DNA from: Methylotenera sp.
Lineage (GTDB): Bacteria; Pseudomonadota; Gammaproteobacteria; Burkholderiales; Methylophilaceae
Reading direction: 5' to 3'
Assembly (NCBI RefSeq): GCF_013141425.1
Contig: NZ_JABFRA010000074.1
Coordinates: forward strand, 1 to 53,398
Length of the DNA: 53,398 bases
In this document: positions 7,893 to 16,671 of the stretch, piece after piece
Layout: each line of letters opens with the position of its first letter
How positions within the stretch are numbered: position 1 is the first letter of the stretch
Translations under genes and position numbers: made by a program
The notes under the pieces: model-generated
The model's input: only the letters and a program-made list of their open reading frames with translations
Told to the model about the DNA's origin: nothing
Databases searched by the model: none

Positions 7893-10800
7893 TTTCTTTG
7901 CCTTGTAGTTTTCTTGACGCTAATAATATTGAGAAATCATTTGTTTTCACTGGTTTACTGTACAAATAGCCTTGCGCTTCTTCGCAACCCATTAATCTTA
8001 AAAAGTCAGCTTGTGCAAAGGTTTCTACACCTTCGGCAATGACGCTGAAGCCCAAGCTCTTTGCCATCGCATTTATGGCATTGGCAATGGCGGCATCGTC
8101 CATATCACCTGGTAGGTCGCGCACAAATGACTGATCAATTTTGATTTTATCGAGCGGTAAACGTTTCAGATGAGAGAGCGACGAATAGCCCGTGCCAAAG
8201 TCGTCAATAGCTAATCTCAAGCCGAGTTGCTTGATTCGATTAAATGTATCGATTACAAACTCTGTGTTTTGCATGACGGTGCTTTCGGTGATCTCAAGCT
8301 CCAGCATTGACGGGTTACAATCGGTTTCCATCAGCACACCATAAACCGTATCAGCAAAATTACTTCGCATGATTTGTACGCCAGACACATTAATGGAAAT
8401 CCATTGAATGGCATGGCCGTCTTTAACCCAACGTACTGCCTGTAAAGCGGCTTCACGCAATACCCATTCGCCAATTTGCACAATGAGACCAGTTTCTTCG
8501 GCTAGTGGAATGAATTTAGCAGGTGATACCAGGCCTAATTCAGGATGGTTCCAGCGAATAAGTGCTTCTGCACCAATAATCTCGTCACTGATTAGTGATA
8601 CTTGCGGTTGGTAATACACTGCAAACTGATTTCGTTCTAAGGCTCGGCGCAGTTGGCTTTCCATGGTAAAGCGCTCCACCGCGTTTTTGCTCAGGTCATC
8701 TGAATAGAAGCAGTGGTTATTTTTACCTTTGTTCTTAACTTGATACATGGCAATGTCAGCTGCTTTTATTAAGCTTTCAACATCACTACAATCCTTTGGA
8801 AAAATGGAAATGCCGATGCTAGCGCTGATGAAAATCTCTTTACCATCGATGGTGAATTCAATTTGCAAAGCGTGAATAATTTTTTTTGCAACAATCGCCG
8901 CATCACTTGAGTTGTTAATCATGTCCATCATGACTACGAATTCATCACCGCCTAGTCGCGCGACTACATCGCTATCACGCATAGAAAGGCTGATTCTTCT
9001 AGAGGCTTCAAGCAGGAGTTTATCGCCAACCTGATGCCCAAGGCTGTCGTTTACAGTTTTAAAGCGGTCTAAATCAATAAACAACAAAGCAATTTTATGG
9101 TTGTCACGCTCGGCGCGTTTAATAGAATGCTCAAGTAGCTCATTTAAAAGCCGACGGTTCGGAAGTCCCGTGAGTGGGTCGTGATTGACTAACTCGTTCA
9201 GTCTATTTTGAGAGCGTTTAATCTCGGTAATGTCGGAAAACACGCAGACATAATTAAATGTTTTGCCATCTTGATTCTCCACAACGGAAATGGTTAGCCA
9301 CTTATGAAAGATTTCACCATTTTTGCGATGGTTAGTTACTTCGCCGCACCATCTTCCATCATTCAACAAGGCGTTCCATACTTCATGTTCATCGGGCTGT
9401 AGTTTTTTTGGAATTGAGCCGAGTACTTCACTTTCGGTATAGCCGGTAATTTCGGTGTAGCCTTTATTGATGGCAATGATGCGAGCATTTTCATCAATAA
9501 TCACCATGCCTTCTGTGGCGTTATCGAAAGCGATTTTTGCTTGGTGCAGTTGTTTGTCTGAACTCTCTCTTTGAATGGCAACGCTTAATGATCTGCCGAT
9601 AGCCATTAATGAACCGAGCTCTTGTGGTGTTGTTTTAATTAAATCATGGCAACGTTCGATAATGATGTTGCCCCACCAAACTTTGTCTGAAAATAAGGGC
9701 ACGATGGCAATTGACTGGGTGTCATGCTGTTTGAGAATTTTCCGTTCTGCAGTTGGCAAATCTCGAATGTCGCCAAATACAGGGTCGCCCAGTTGCAATG
9801 CATCTTTCCAGCGTTTTAAACGAACATCATTAAAATCAATCGCTTCAAGTGCATCGTCCGTGCTGTTAAAACCTGGCACAGCCCATTTGTAGAGAATTTT
9901 AGCGTGCGCCGTTTTCTGATTTTTACCAAGCTCAGTATTAATTGGCGTCGAGTTTTTGATAATGGTCGCCCGGGTAAAGCGTAAAGCCAGACATAATTGT
10001 TGTAGCACGGTAGCTGCCACGTTATGCCACGAGTCTGCAGAGTGCAGTAGCCAGTCACACGAAATTAATGCATCTAGGATAGCACTACGGTCACGTAAAT
10101 GACTTTCGGCTAGTTTGCGTTCGGTAATGTCGCGGCCCAATGTGACTAAGCCATGTCGACTGCCATCGTCGTTAAACAACGGCACTTTAATGACATCCAG
10201 TACCTTCTCGCCGCCATGTGGCAGTGAAACAGATTCCTCGTTCCGAATGGCTCTGCGTAAATGCCAAGCACGGTCATCTGAGGTTTTTGATTGACGGAAT
10301 GCATCTTTAAATGCTGGATCTGTCTGGCTGGCAAGTTCCATGTCGGTTTTATGCCGAAAATCTTGCTGATTGAGTTGGAATAACTCCAAGCTACTACTAT
10401 TGGCCTCCAGCCAGCGGTTTTTTTCATCTTTGAAAAAAATCACATCGGGGCTGGCATCAATCAGATTACGCAATAGTTTTTCAGTGTGCCTTAATTGTGA
10501 TTCGGTGGCTACGCGGTCTGTAATGTCGTGCATGTGTAATACATAGCCCGCTGCGTGCTTGTCATTGGCTTGATTTGAGGTGAACACTTTGAGTGTGCGA
10601 AGGGCATCACCAGCAGCATATTGCAAAATGAAATCAGTGCTGGATTTTTTTAACTCGGCAACGATACGTTGATGGACCGGCTTGGGTAACTTGCCTGCAC
10701 CTGCAGCCACTTGATTTAAATTTAAATTGAAAATTTCGCGCGCATACGGGTTGGCATAGCTTACGTTGCCGTTAGCCTCCGCGGCGATAATCGCCACCCC

Positions 10801-10917
10801 TTGCAATGAACTCAACAATTGCCAAGCAAGCGTTAGCTCGTTTGCCATGAATCTATTAAGATGGCTTTCGCCCTCTGCGGTAGATTGAGTTAGTTCTAAT
10901 TTTATTGAATTTTTCAA
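7882..10917 (-). CDS. PAS-PAS-GAF-PAS-GGDEF-EAL bifunctional c-di-GMP protein
   Basis: A 1011-residue signalling protein without clear membrane helices. Order: PAS about 28-135, PAS about 145-270, GAF-like about 280-450, PAS about 455-570, GGDEF about 575-735, EAL about 750-1000. The cyclase site GGDEF is intact at 656-660, and RDSD at 647-650 is a product-inhibition I-site five residues before it. The phosphodiesterase part has EAL at 784-786, DDFGTGYSSL at 905-914 and EGVET at 962-966. Both activities therefore look possible, set by input to three PAS domains and one GAF. It overlaps the HD-GYP gene by 11 bases and begins a two-gene operon. The net direction of c-di-GMP turnover cannot be told from sequence. 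Confidence 0.93.
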   Translation of the reverse strand: MKNSIKLELTQSTAEGESHLNRFMANELTLAWQLLSSLQGVAIIAAEANGNVSYANPYAREIFNLNLNQVAAGAGKLPKPVHQRIVAELKKSSTDFILQYAAGDALRTLKVFTSNQANDKHAAGYVLHMHDITDRVATESQLRHTEKLLRNLIDASPDVIFFKDEKNRWLEANSSSLELFQLNQQDFRHKTDMELASQTDPAFKDAFRQSKTSDDRAWHLRRAIRNEESVSLPHGGEKVLDVIKVPLFNDDGSRHGLVTLGRDITERKLAESHLRDRSAILDALISCDWLLHSADSWHNVAATVLQQLCLALRFTRATIIKNSTPINTELGKNQKTAHAKILYKWAVPGFNSTDDALEAIDFNDVRLKRWKDALQLGDPVFGDIRDLPTAERKILKQHDTQSIAIVPLFSDKVWWGNIIIERCHDLIKTTPQELGSLMAIGRSLSVAIQRESSDKQLHQAKIAFDNATEGMVIIDENARIIAINKGYTEITGYTESEVLGSIPKKLQPDEHEVWNALLNDGRWCGEVTNHRKNGEIFHKWLTISVVENQDGKTFNYVCVFSDITEIKRSQNRLNELVNHDPLTGLPNRRLLNELLEHSIKRAERDNHKIALLFIDLDRFKTVNDSLGHQVGDKLLLEASRRISLSMRDSDVVARLGGDEFVVMMDMINNSSDAAIVAKKIIHALQIEFTIDGKEIFISASIGISIFPKDCSDVESLIKAADIAMYQVKNKGKNNHCFYSDDLSKNAVERFTMESQLRRALERNQFAVYYQPQVSLISDEIIGAEALIRWNHPELGLVSPAKFIPLAEETGLIVQIGEWVLREAALQAVRWVKDGHAIQWISINVSGVQIMRSNFADTVYGVLMETDCNPSMLELEITESTVMQNTEFVIDTFNRIKQLGLRLAIDDFGTGYSSLSHLKRLPLDKIKIDQSFVRDLPGDMDDAAIANAINAMAKSLGFSVIAEGVETFAQADFLRLMGCEEAQGYLYSKPVKTNDFSILLASRKLQGKENAN

Positions 10918-11228
10918 TTTCTGAAACGTCTCAAAATTGGGTTAAATTTAAAGTCTCTAGTTCAGATTTAATTTGGCTTAGTACACATTGCTAAACAAAT
11001 ATACTGAATATTGTTTTCAAACCTACTGAATAAGAGTCCTGTGCTTTTATCGACTAGATTCGTTAAAGCTTGAATGTAAATATACGCTTTAGCAAAAAAA
11101 ACAATCGATAAATCAAAAGGGTAATGTGCCTCTAATTTGGTATTTAGCTTTCTTTTTTGCGTTATAAGGTTTCTTGCCTGATTCAATATTCAATGTAGTA
11201 AGATTCATTTCTTCAAAAAACTTGTTCT
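10918..11228. other. AT-rich divergent intergenic region
   Basis: 311 bases between two divergent genes. It presumably holds promoters for both the GGDEF-EAL gene and the Asp-box protein gene, but I could not pick convincing -35/-10 pairs. A 72-codon frame on the minus strand has no ribosome site and no recognisable content, and is not called. Confidence 0.4.
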
Positions 11229-11246
11229 ATGGAAAAGTTGGTTTTA

Positions 11247-12452
11247 ATGAAAAAAAAATTGGCTTATTTCTTCAGTTTATTGCTGTGCTTGTTTTTTGCT
11301 GGCTTCGCGGCACAAGTCCAAGCGTTGCCACAAAATAAATTGTTAGCGCTACATGTGGCTTTAGATGCCCAAGGCCAGCTTTGGCGCGTGGTGCAGAGCA
11401 ATGGATTGATAGAGGTGGATGTTAGCGCAGATTTGGGTAAAACTTTTTCAGCGCCGATGTTAATCAATCCAACTGCGCAAAAGACAGATACAAGCAATGC
11501 AACTCGACCTGTTTTAGCCATTGGCCCAGAAGGCAATATCTACGTGGCTTGGACCGAAGTGCTAAAGACTGCTCAAACGGCGCATATCTGGCTCACACGC
11601 TCGATTGATGGTGGTAAGACATTTGAACGACCAACCATGCTGTACCAAGATGAAGCTAAAGTTCTTGGCGGCTTGGCGGCGCTAAATGTCTCGCAATCTG
11701 CGATTACTGTGTTATGGCTAAAAAAGCGAGATGGCATTTTAGATAAAGGGGCAGAAAGAATCAGTCAATCTGCGGCAATTTATTATGCAGTTTCAACCAA
11801 TCAAGGCCTAACTTTTGAAGCTGAACAAAAACTTGCGGATAGTCACTGTGTAGATTGTCGTATAGCCTTGACCAATAAAATGGATGGAACGGTAGTCATG
11901 ATGTGGTTAGATCAAATTGAAGGTGATAAACATGACTACAAAATGACCGAGTTACCTAAAATAGTGGGGCAATTACCGATAATAAAGCGTGCAACGTTTG
12001 GTCGCTGGAGGTTGGGTGGCTGTGCGCAAAATAGTGCCGCATTGGCAATTGGTGGGCAGGATAAAAATTGGTGGGGCTATCACATGGCCTGGTTTGAAGG
12101 CGGGAAAGGTGATTTTGGCAAAGACATCGCGCTGTTTTATGCTCGTGTGGATGGTGAAGCCTGGGTTTCGTCGCCAGCAAAAAAAGTAGGAAATTTTCAT
12201 AAGCAGCAAACTAATGTCGCGCTATTAAGTTTGGATGACGCCGTTTGGCTAATTTGGACTGAGACGGAAGCGACCGGTGCTCGTATTGTTGGTCTGCATT
12301 CAGCCGATGGAGGACGAAGTTGGAGCGATAGTAAAGTATTAGCAGTCAGCAATGGCGCGGCTGGGTTTCCGCAACTGCTTACCCATCATCAACATGTATA
12401 TTTAGTCTGGAATACTGAAAAAGAAAATCTTCAGGTAATTTCGCTGCAATAA
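11247..12452 (+). CDS. Secreted Asp-box (BNR/sialidase-fold) repeat protein
   Basis: A 401-residue predicted exported protein. The chosen ATG gives MKKKLAYFFSLLLCLFFAGF, a classic signal peptide with cleavage near VQA. An in-frame ATG at 11229 adds six residues and neither start has a strong ribosome site. Four Asp-box motifs of the form SxDxGxTF/W occur in the repeat: SADLGKTF, SIDGGKTF, STNQGLTF and SADGGRSW. They mark a beta-propeller of the sialidase fold. The residues needed for true sialidase catalysis (arginine triad) are not evident, so the activity is unknown. A pair of cysteines (CVDC) sits in the middle. It precedes the CZB and cco assembly genes, but no functional link is shown. 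Confidence 0.7.
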   Translation: MKKKLAYFFSLLLCLFFAGFAAQVQALPQNKLLALHVALDAQGQLWRVVQSNGLIEVDVSADLGKTFSAPMLINPTAQKTDTSNATRPVLAIGPEGNIYVAWTEVLKTAQTAHIWLTRSIDGGKTFERPTMLYQDEAKVLGGLAALNVSQSAITVLWLKKRDGILDKGAERISQSAAIYYAVSTNQGLTFEAEQKLADSHCVDCRIALTNKMDGTVVMMWLDQIEGDKHDYKMTELPKIVGQLPIIKRATFGRWRLGGCAQNSAALAIGGQDKNWWGYHMAWFEGGKGDFGKDIALFYARVDGEAWVSSPAKKVGNFHKQQTNVALLSLDDAVWLIWTETEATGARIVGLHSADGGRSWSDSKVLAVSNGAAGFPQLLTHHQHVYLVWNTEKENLQVISLQ

Positions 12453-12674
12453 ATTTGCGGTCCCGCTAAGTTCTAATTCGAGGGCTGTTAGCAAACTGAC
12501 AGGTTCGATGAATTCAATAACAGTATTTTTATTTGTTTAAGCAATTCAGACTTTTGCTGATTAAATCCTATCGCTCTTTTTTAGATTTAATTCGCGACAA
12601 TATGTGCGCGCGGCTTCACTTTTTCTGCATGAGTCTTGAGCGATGAGTAATTTTTTTCATGAACAATTCATGTT

Positions 12675-12690
12675 TGGCATGGCTTTTGCA
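12675..12690 (+). promoter_or_regulatory. sigma54 (RpoN) -24/-12 promoter upstream of the CZB gene
   Basis: TGGCATGGCTTTTGCA matches the consensus TGGCACG-N4-TTGCA except for one base in the -24 box, with GG and GC exactly 12 bases apart. Transcription would start near 12701, leaving an untranslated leader of about 50 bases before the CZB gene. An imperfect inverted repeat CATGAA-N3-TTCATG lies immediately upstream. An RpoN activator would be required; none is encoded nearby. Confidence 0.65.
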
Positions 12691-12753
12691 TTATCTAGAC
12701 TATGGCGATATTTTTTTGTATCGCTAATGTTGAACTGGATACGGTGAGTAAAA

Positions 12754-13182
12754 ATGCTACAAGTTGATTTTGTTAAAATGATTAATATTCATGTTGCCTT
12801 AAAAAGGTACCTGACGGATTTGCTGTCAAATCAAACTGTAGTTGCCTTGGATTATCAAAAAATTAAAAAAGACGACGTGTGCTATTTAGGTAAGTTGATT
12901 TATGGTCACGAGCAGCAATTGGCTACGCTACCAGTTTTTGAAGAAGTGAAAGGCCTGCATGCCAATTTTCACGGCTTAACGGCTGAGATTGTGCGTTTGC
13001 ATCATGCGGGGCAACATGAAAAAGCCTTGTTGCTATTGCATGGCAGATTTGAAATGGTGTTTAGAAAATTAAAGTCAAGAATTATTGTCTTATCTCAGCA
13101 ATATACGGCGAGTACTATTACGTCTGTCCGGCCCAATAGGCCTGCTCGGTTAAGCGCAGGATTACATGCACCACACTTTTGA
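12754..13182 (+). CDS. Stand-alone CZB (chemoreceptor zinc-binding) domain protein
   Basis: A 142-residue protein made almost wholly of a CZB four-helix domain. The zinc ligands match the family pattern: His13, Cys43 in DVCYLGKLIYG, His69 and His73 in LHANFH. CZB domains bind zinc, and in the known cases (chemoreceptors; the diguanylate cyclase DgcZ) they regulate an attached output domain. Here no output domain is attached; the last 30 residues are polar and end in HAPHF. The protein may act in trans, for instance on the c-di-GMP enzymes nearby, but that is speculation. A sigma54-type promoter lies upstream at 12675-12690. Its 3' end overlaps the convergent TauE/SafE-like gene by 21 bases. 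Confidence 0.75.
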   Translation: MLQVDFVKMINIHVALKRYLTDLLSNQTVVALDYQKIKKDDVCYLGKLIYGHEQQLATLPVFEEVKGLHANFHGLTAEIVRLHHAGQHEKALLLLHGRFEMVFRKLKSRIIVLSQQYTASTITSVRPNRPARLSAGLHAPHF

Positions 13183-13821
13183 GTTGTGTGTTAATTCCAT
13201 CCAAATCGCCCAAGCACTTGCACTGCTGAGGAGCAAGCCTGCAAGGCGCATTCCATAAGGTTCTACAAGGCTTGTTTTAAGCTTTAGCCACAGCCATGGG
13301 GCGAAAAATAATGAGGCGCTGGACCCGATAGCAAAGGCGGCCATGCTCAATGCGCCCCCTAGTGGATTTCCATTAAACGATGCGATGATGAGTGCTGAGT
13401 AAAGCAGGCCGCAAGGCATCAATGCCCATAACATGCCGATATAAAAATAGCCGCCTTGTACGCGGCTTAATTTTTTAACGTGCTGCCAAATGTTTCGCCC
13501 AGCCTGGTCGACCCAAATTGGCTGGCGCGCATATACGAGTAATATCAGACCCCAGAAAAAAATCAGCACATGAAAAAATGTCCATAGCGGATGCAGAATT
13601 GTACTGTAGGTAGAAAGCCAAGCAATGCTTTGAATCGCAAACGTTGCAATGGCGCCGAGTAAAGCATAACCGCATAATCGTCCGAGATGGTAGAGTTGTA
13701 TTGCGTAAGGCTTTTCCGAAGATTGCGTAAATGAAGTGCAAGCTGCACCGCACATGGCCACGCAATGGGGTCCACCTGTTAAACCCATTAATAGTGCGCT
13801 ATAAATTAATGCTGTTTGCAT
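13162..13821 (-). CDS. TauE/SafE (DsbD_2-like) membrane protein of the cco assembly locus
   Basis: A 219-residue protein with about six membrane helices. The N-terminus has the family motif GLTGGPHCVAMCGAAC, in which closely spaced Cys residues on a helix may bind copper or be redox active. Proteins of this type regularly follow ccoS in cbb3 oxidase assembly clusters and are annotated as sulfite exporter TauE/SafE family or cytochrome biogenesis proteins. It starts 90 bases after the ccoS stop on the same strand. A role in copper delivery or maturation of cbb3 oxidase is inferred from the neighbourhood. It converges on the CZB gene with a 21-base overlap. Confidence 0.8.
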   Translation of the reverse strand: MQTALIYSALLMGLTGGPHCVAMCGAACTSFTQSSEKPYAIQLYHLGRLCGYALLGAIATFAIQSIAWLSTYSTILHPLWTFFHVLIFFWGLILLVYARQPIWVDQAGRNIWQHVKKLSRVQGGYFYIGMLWALMPCGLLYSALIIASFNGNPLGGALSMAAFAIGSSASLFFAPWLWLKLKTSLVEPYGMRLAGLLLSSASAWAIWMELTHNSKVWCM

Positions 13822-13911
13822 AGAGGGCAGGGTATGTTGGGTAAAGTTCAGGTTAGTCGATTTGTCTTGGTAGCTATTTTAAAGCTCAGTCTTAGCTTTG
13901 GCGGCGGTTTT

Positions 13912-14055
13912 TTAGTCTTTATCTTCTTCAAAAATTCTTCGGCCTTCTTCTTCAACGTCTTCAAATTGGCCACGGTAAACTGCCCACCAAAGCCCGCCCA
14001 GCACAATCAAAGCCATTACAACCGAGAGTGGCACCAGTATAAATAAAATATCCAT
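13912..14055 (-). CDS. ccoS: CcoS, cbb3-type cytochrome oxidase assembly protein
   Basis: A 47-residue single-helix protein starting MDILFILVPLSVVMALIV and ending in an acidic tail (FEDVEEEGRRIFEEDKD). That length and layout (N-terminal helix, WWAVYRGQFEDVE) fit CcoS, which is needed to put cofactors into CcoN. The same frame is open further upstream, but the ATG at 14055 is right for the family. It overlaps the ccoI stop by one base (TAATG), so translation is coupled. Confidence 0.9.
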   Translation of the reverse strand: MDILFILVPLSVVMALIVLGGLWWAVYRGQFEDVEEEGRRIFEEDKD

Positions 14056-16409
14056 TATTGAACCTTTGCAGGGGTTAGCGCCAATGGCGTTGGGCTTATT
14101 GGGGCGGTAGACGCAGAGAAAGTCGTTAAGCGTAGCGCATTCGCAACAACAATCAGCGAACTCACCGCCATGCCTAAGCCCGCAAGCCAGGCTGACAGCA
14201 CACCAAAGAAGGCTAATGGTACGCAGACCGCATTGTACACAATAGCCCATGTGATATTTTGTTTGATAATCGTCATGGTTTTTCTAGCATGTTGAATCAG
14301 CTGTGGAATTTGGCTGATATCCCCGTTTAATAGCACGTAGTCGGCATGAGCTAAGGTTAAAGGCACGCCTTTGCCCATGGCGATGGAAACATGCGCACTG
14401 GCCAATATCGGGCCGTCATTGAGGCCATCACCCACCATGAGTACTTTTTTGCCTTGCTGTTTAAGTGTTTGTAGGCGCATCAATTTGTCATGTGGGCTGC
14501 AAGCCGCTTGAAATTGCGTAATGCCAATGTCATTTGCGGTATTTACCACGGTGTGGGCTTGGTCGCCGGATAAAAGTTCTATACTTAGATTTGCCGCTTT
14601 TAGTTGTTGAATTGCGAATGCGGCATGCGGTTTGATGGCTTCTTGCAGACCAAACGTGGCTAACCAGCCATTTTCATCCGCCAGAAAGACTTGTTGTGAT
14701 GATTGTCTGGAATCAAGTAAGCCGCAAAATTTTTCTGAACCTAACTTGAGTTGGCCTTTTATCGCATTTGGCAATGACTCCTTGGTTATTAGCGATGCGC
14801 TAACCCCAGCACCTACAGTCTCTTGAATATCAGTAAATTCAACAGAAGCTAATGCAGAACTGGAATTTTGAGTATTTGCATTCACAATTGCGCGAGAAAC
14901 TGGATGCATTGAGTGCTGGGCGACCGCAGCCGCGAGGGCGAGTACCTCGTTTTCAGAAAGTCCTTCTTTGTACGAAATGGATTTTATTGCGATATGATCT
15001 TCTGTCAGTGTCCCCGTTTTATCGAAAATGACAGTGTCAATATCGGCAATGCTTTCAATAGCTTGCAGACGGCGGATTAAAATACCGCGCTTTACGAACG
15101 CGCTAGCGCTGGAGAGCATGGCTGCAGGGGTGGCCAGCGACAATGCACATGGGCAGGTAACAATTAAAACCGCCGCTGCTGTCATAAGCGCGCGACCATG
15201 ATCCACATTCCAGAGTAAGGCGGCGGCTACCACTGCACTTAGTATCACCACAATTAAAAAGGGTCGGGCAACACGATCTGCCAGTTGCGACAGTCGGGGC
15301 TTTTCTATCGCCGCTTGGTTGATTAAGTTAACAATCTGGCCGTATTGAGTCGATTCGCCAATGGTTTCAAGAACAATGTTGACGGTTTGCCCCAAGTTGT
15401 AACTGCCTGCCACTACATTGTCGTGCAGGTTTTTTTGTATGGGGGTGGATTCGCCCGTTAACAAGGATTCATCAACGCGTGTGCTACCTAATACCAGTTT
15501 GCCGTCAGCGGGAAAAGCTTCGCCGATGTGCACGCGTGCAATGTCGCCAACTTTAAGGTTGCTATTGAGTACACGGCTAAACGAACCATCTACATTTTGG
15601 CGCTCGATGCTTTCAGGAATGCGGCTGACCAAGGCCTCCATCGAGCCCAGCGTCTTGCTGTGTAGTTTTACTTCAATTAAGCGTGCGGAGAGCAAAAAGA
15701 AAACGAACATTGTTAAAGAATCAAAATAGACGATGTTGCCCCACCAGCCGCTGGGGTCAAATGTGGCGGCTGAACTCACAATAAAGGTGATGGCGATGCC
15801 CATGGCGACGGGTAAATCCATGCTGATTTGTCGTTGCTTTAAGTCGCGGTAAGCATTACTAAAGAAACTGCTGCTAGAAAATATCAATACCGGCAGGCTA
15901 AGCAACCAAGAGGCCCAGTTAAGCAGATGGACAATATCCTCAGTAATGTCGCCAGGTTTTGTAAAATAGCTGGGGCTGGCATACATCATCACTTGCATCA
16001 TGCAAAACCCAGCAACCAGCCAGCGCCAAAATGCCGAGCGATTCTTTTTGGTGGAATTCAGCTGGCTTTCATTATTGGAGGCGGGGCTTGCGCTGTAACC
16101 AAGTGCTTGAATGGCACCTAATATGGTAGAAGGGCGCGTTAATGCGGGAGACCATACAACCACCGCACGTCTTTTTGACATACTGACCCGTGCACTCACA
16201 ATGCCTGGTAGTTCGCTTAAGCCTCTCTCGACAATGCCTGAGCACGCGGCACAGCGCAAGCCGTCCAACAGTAAGCTGGATTGCACCAGTGGTTGTGCGG
16301 GGTCGTCACCAACCGATTGGCTAAAGGCTTGCCACTGCTCTTGCGTGTCTAAAATCTCCCAGGCGCGGTTTGGCAAGTTTGCATCGTTGGTTGAAGCGCT
16401 AGTTAGCAA
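14055..16409 (-). CDS. ccoI: CcoI/FixI copper-transporting P1B-type ATPase
   Basis: A 784-residue copper exporter that supplies CuB to cbb3 oxidase. An N-terminal heavy-metal domain has GLRCAACSG with Cys53 and Cys56. About eight helices follow, and helix six carries Cys419-Pro-Cys421 (TCPCALSLATP). The phosphorylated aspartate is Asp463 in DKTGTLT, and the hinge MVGDGLNDGP is near the C-terminus. The start is TTG at 16409: GGAG (plus-strand CTCC 16417-16420) stands 7 bases upstream, while the nearby ATG runs into a stop after seven codons. It heads ccoI-ccoS-TauE/SafE. The structural ccoNOP genes are not in the window. Confidence 0.93.
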   Translation of the reverse strand: MLTSASTNDANLPNRAWEILDTQEQWQAFSQSVGDDPAQPLVQSSLLLDGLRCAACSGIVERGLSELPGIVSARVSMSKRRAVVVWSPALTRPSTILGAIQALGYSASPASNNESQLNSTKKNRSAFWRWLVAGFCMMQVMMYASPSYFTKPGDITEDIVHLLNWASWLLSLPVLIFSSSSFFSNAYRDLKQRQISMDLPVAMGIAITFIVSSAATFDPSGWWGNIVYFDSLTMFVFFLLSARLIEVKLHSKTLGSMEALVSRIPESIERQNVDGSFSRVLNSNLKVGDIARVHIGEAFPADGKLVLGSTRVDESLLTGESTPIQKNLHDNVVAGSYNLGQTVNIVLETIGESTQYGQIVNLINQAAIEKPRLSQLADRVARPFLIVVILSAVVAAALLWNVDHGRALMTAAAVLIVTCPCALSLATPAAMLSSASAFVKRGILIRRLQAIESIADIDTVIFDKTGTLTEDHIAIKSISYKEGLSENEVLALAAAVAQHSMHPVSRAIVNANTQNSSSALASVEFTDIQETVGAGVSASLITKESLPNAIKGQLKLGSEKFCGLLDSRQSSQQVFLADENGWLATFGLQEAIKPHAAFAIQQLKAANLSIELLSGDQAHTVVNTANDIGITQFQAACSPHDKLMRLQTLKQQGKKVLMVGDGLNDGPILASAHVSIAMGKGVPLTLAHADYVLLNGDISQIPQLIQHARKTMTIIKQNITWAIVYNAVCVPLAFFGVLSAWLAGLGMAVSSLIVVANALRLTTFSASTAPISPTPLALTPAKVQ

Positions 16410-16613
16410 AGGGATACTCCATGCAATGTTGTGATGTCACCTATAAAATAAATAACAATAAAATAAATCATTAAGTGTTATTTCTCAGCGCTCTATGTCT
16501 AAGAGCCTTATTTCAACAGTAAGTTTTACCAAGCAATTTTTTAACACAAAATTAAAACAGTTTCGTAAAAAAGATTGCTAGGTAAATCGTGAGATTCGGT
16601 ATGTAATTATATA

Positions 16614-16640
16614 TTGAAAAGCATCGGTTCAGCCCCACAT
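16614..16640 (+). promoter_or_regulatory. sigma32 heat-shock promoter of clpB
   Basis: TTGAAA at 16614-16619 and CCCCACAT at 16633-16640 match the sigma32 -35 (CTTGAAA) and -10 (CCCCATnT) boxes. The gap of about 13 bases lies in the usual range. Transcription would begin near 16647, giving a leader of about 25 bases before the ATG at 16672. Heat-shock control of clpB is the rule in proteobacteria. Confidence 0.75.
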
Positions 16641-16671
16641 TAAGTACATATCAACTGAAATGGAGTTAAGT

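Noticed and set aside
10968-11186. 72-codon minus-strand frame in the divergent intergenic region
   Set aside because: No ribosome site, no recognisable motif, and it lies where the promoters of two divergent genes must be.
16410-16613. FNR/Anr box for ccoI
   Set aside because: No TTGAT-N4-ATCAA site could be found on either strand.
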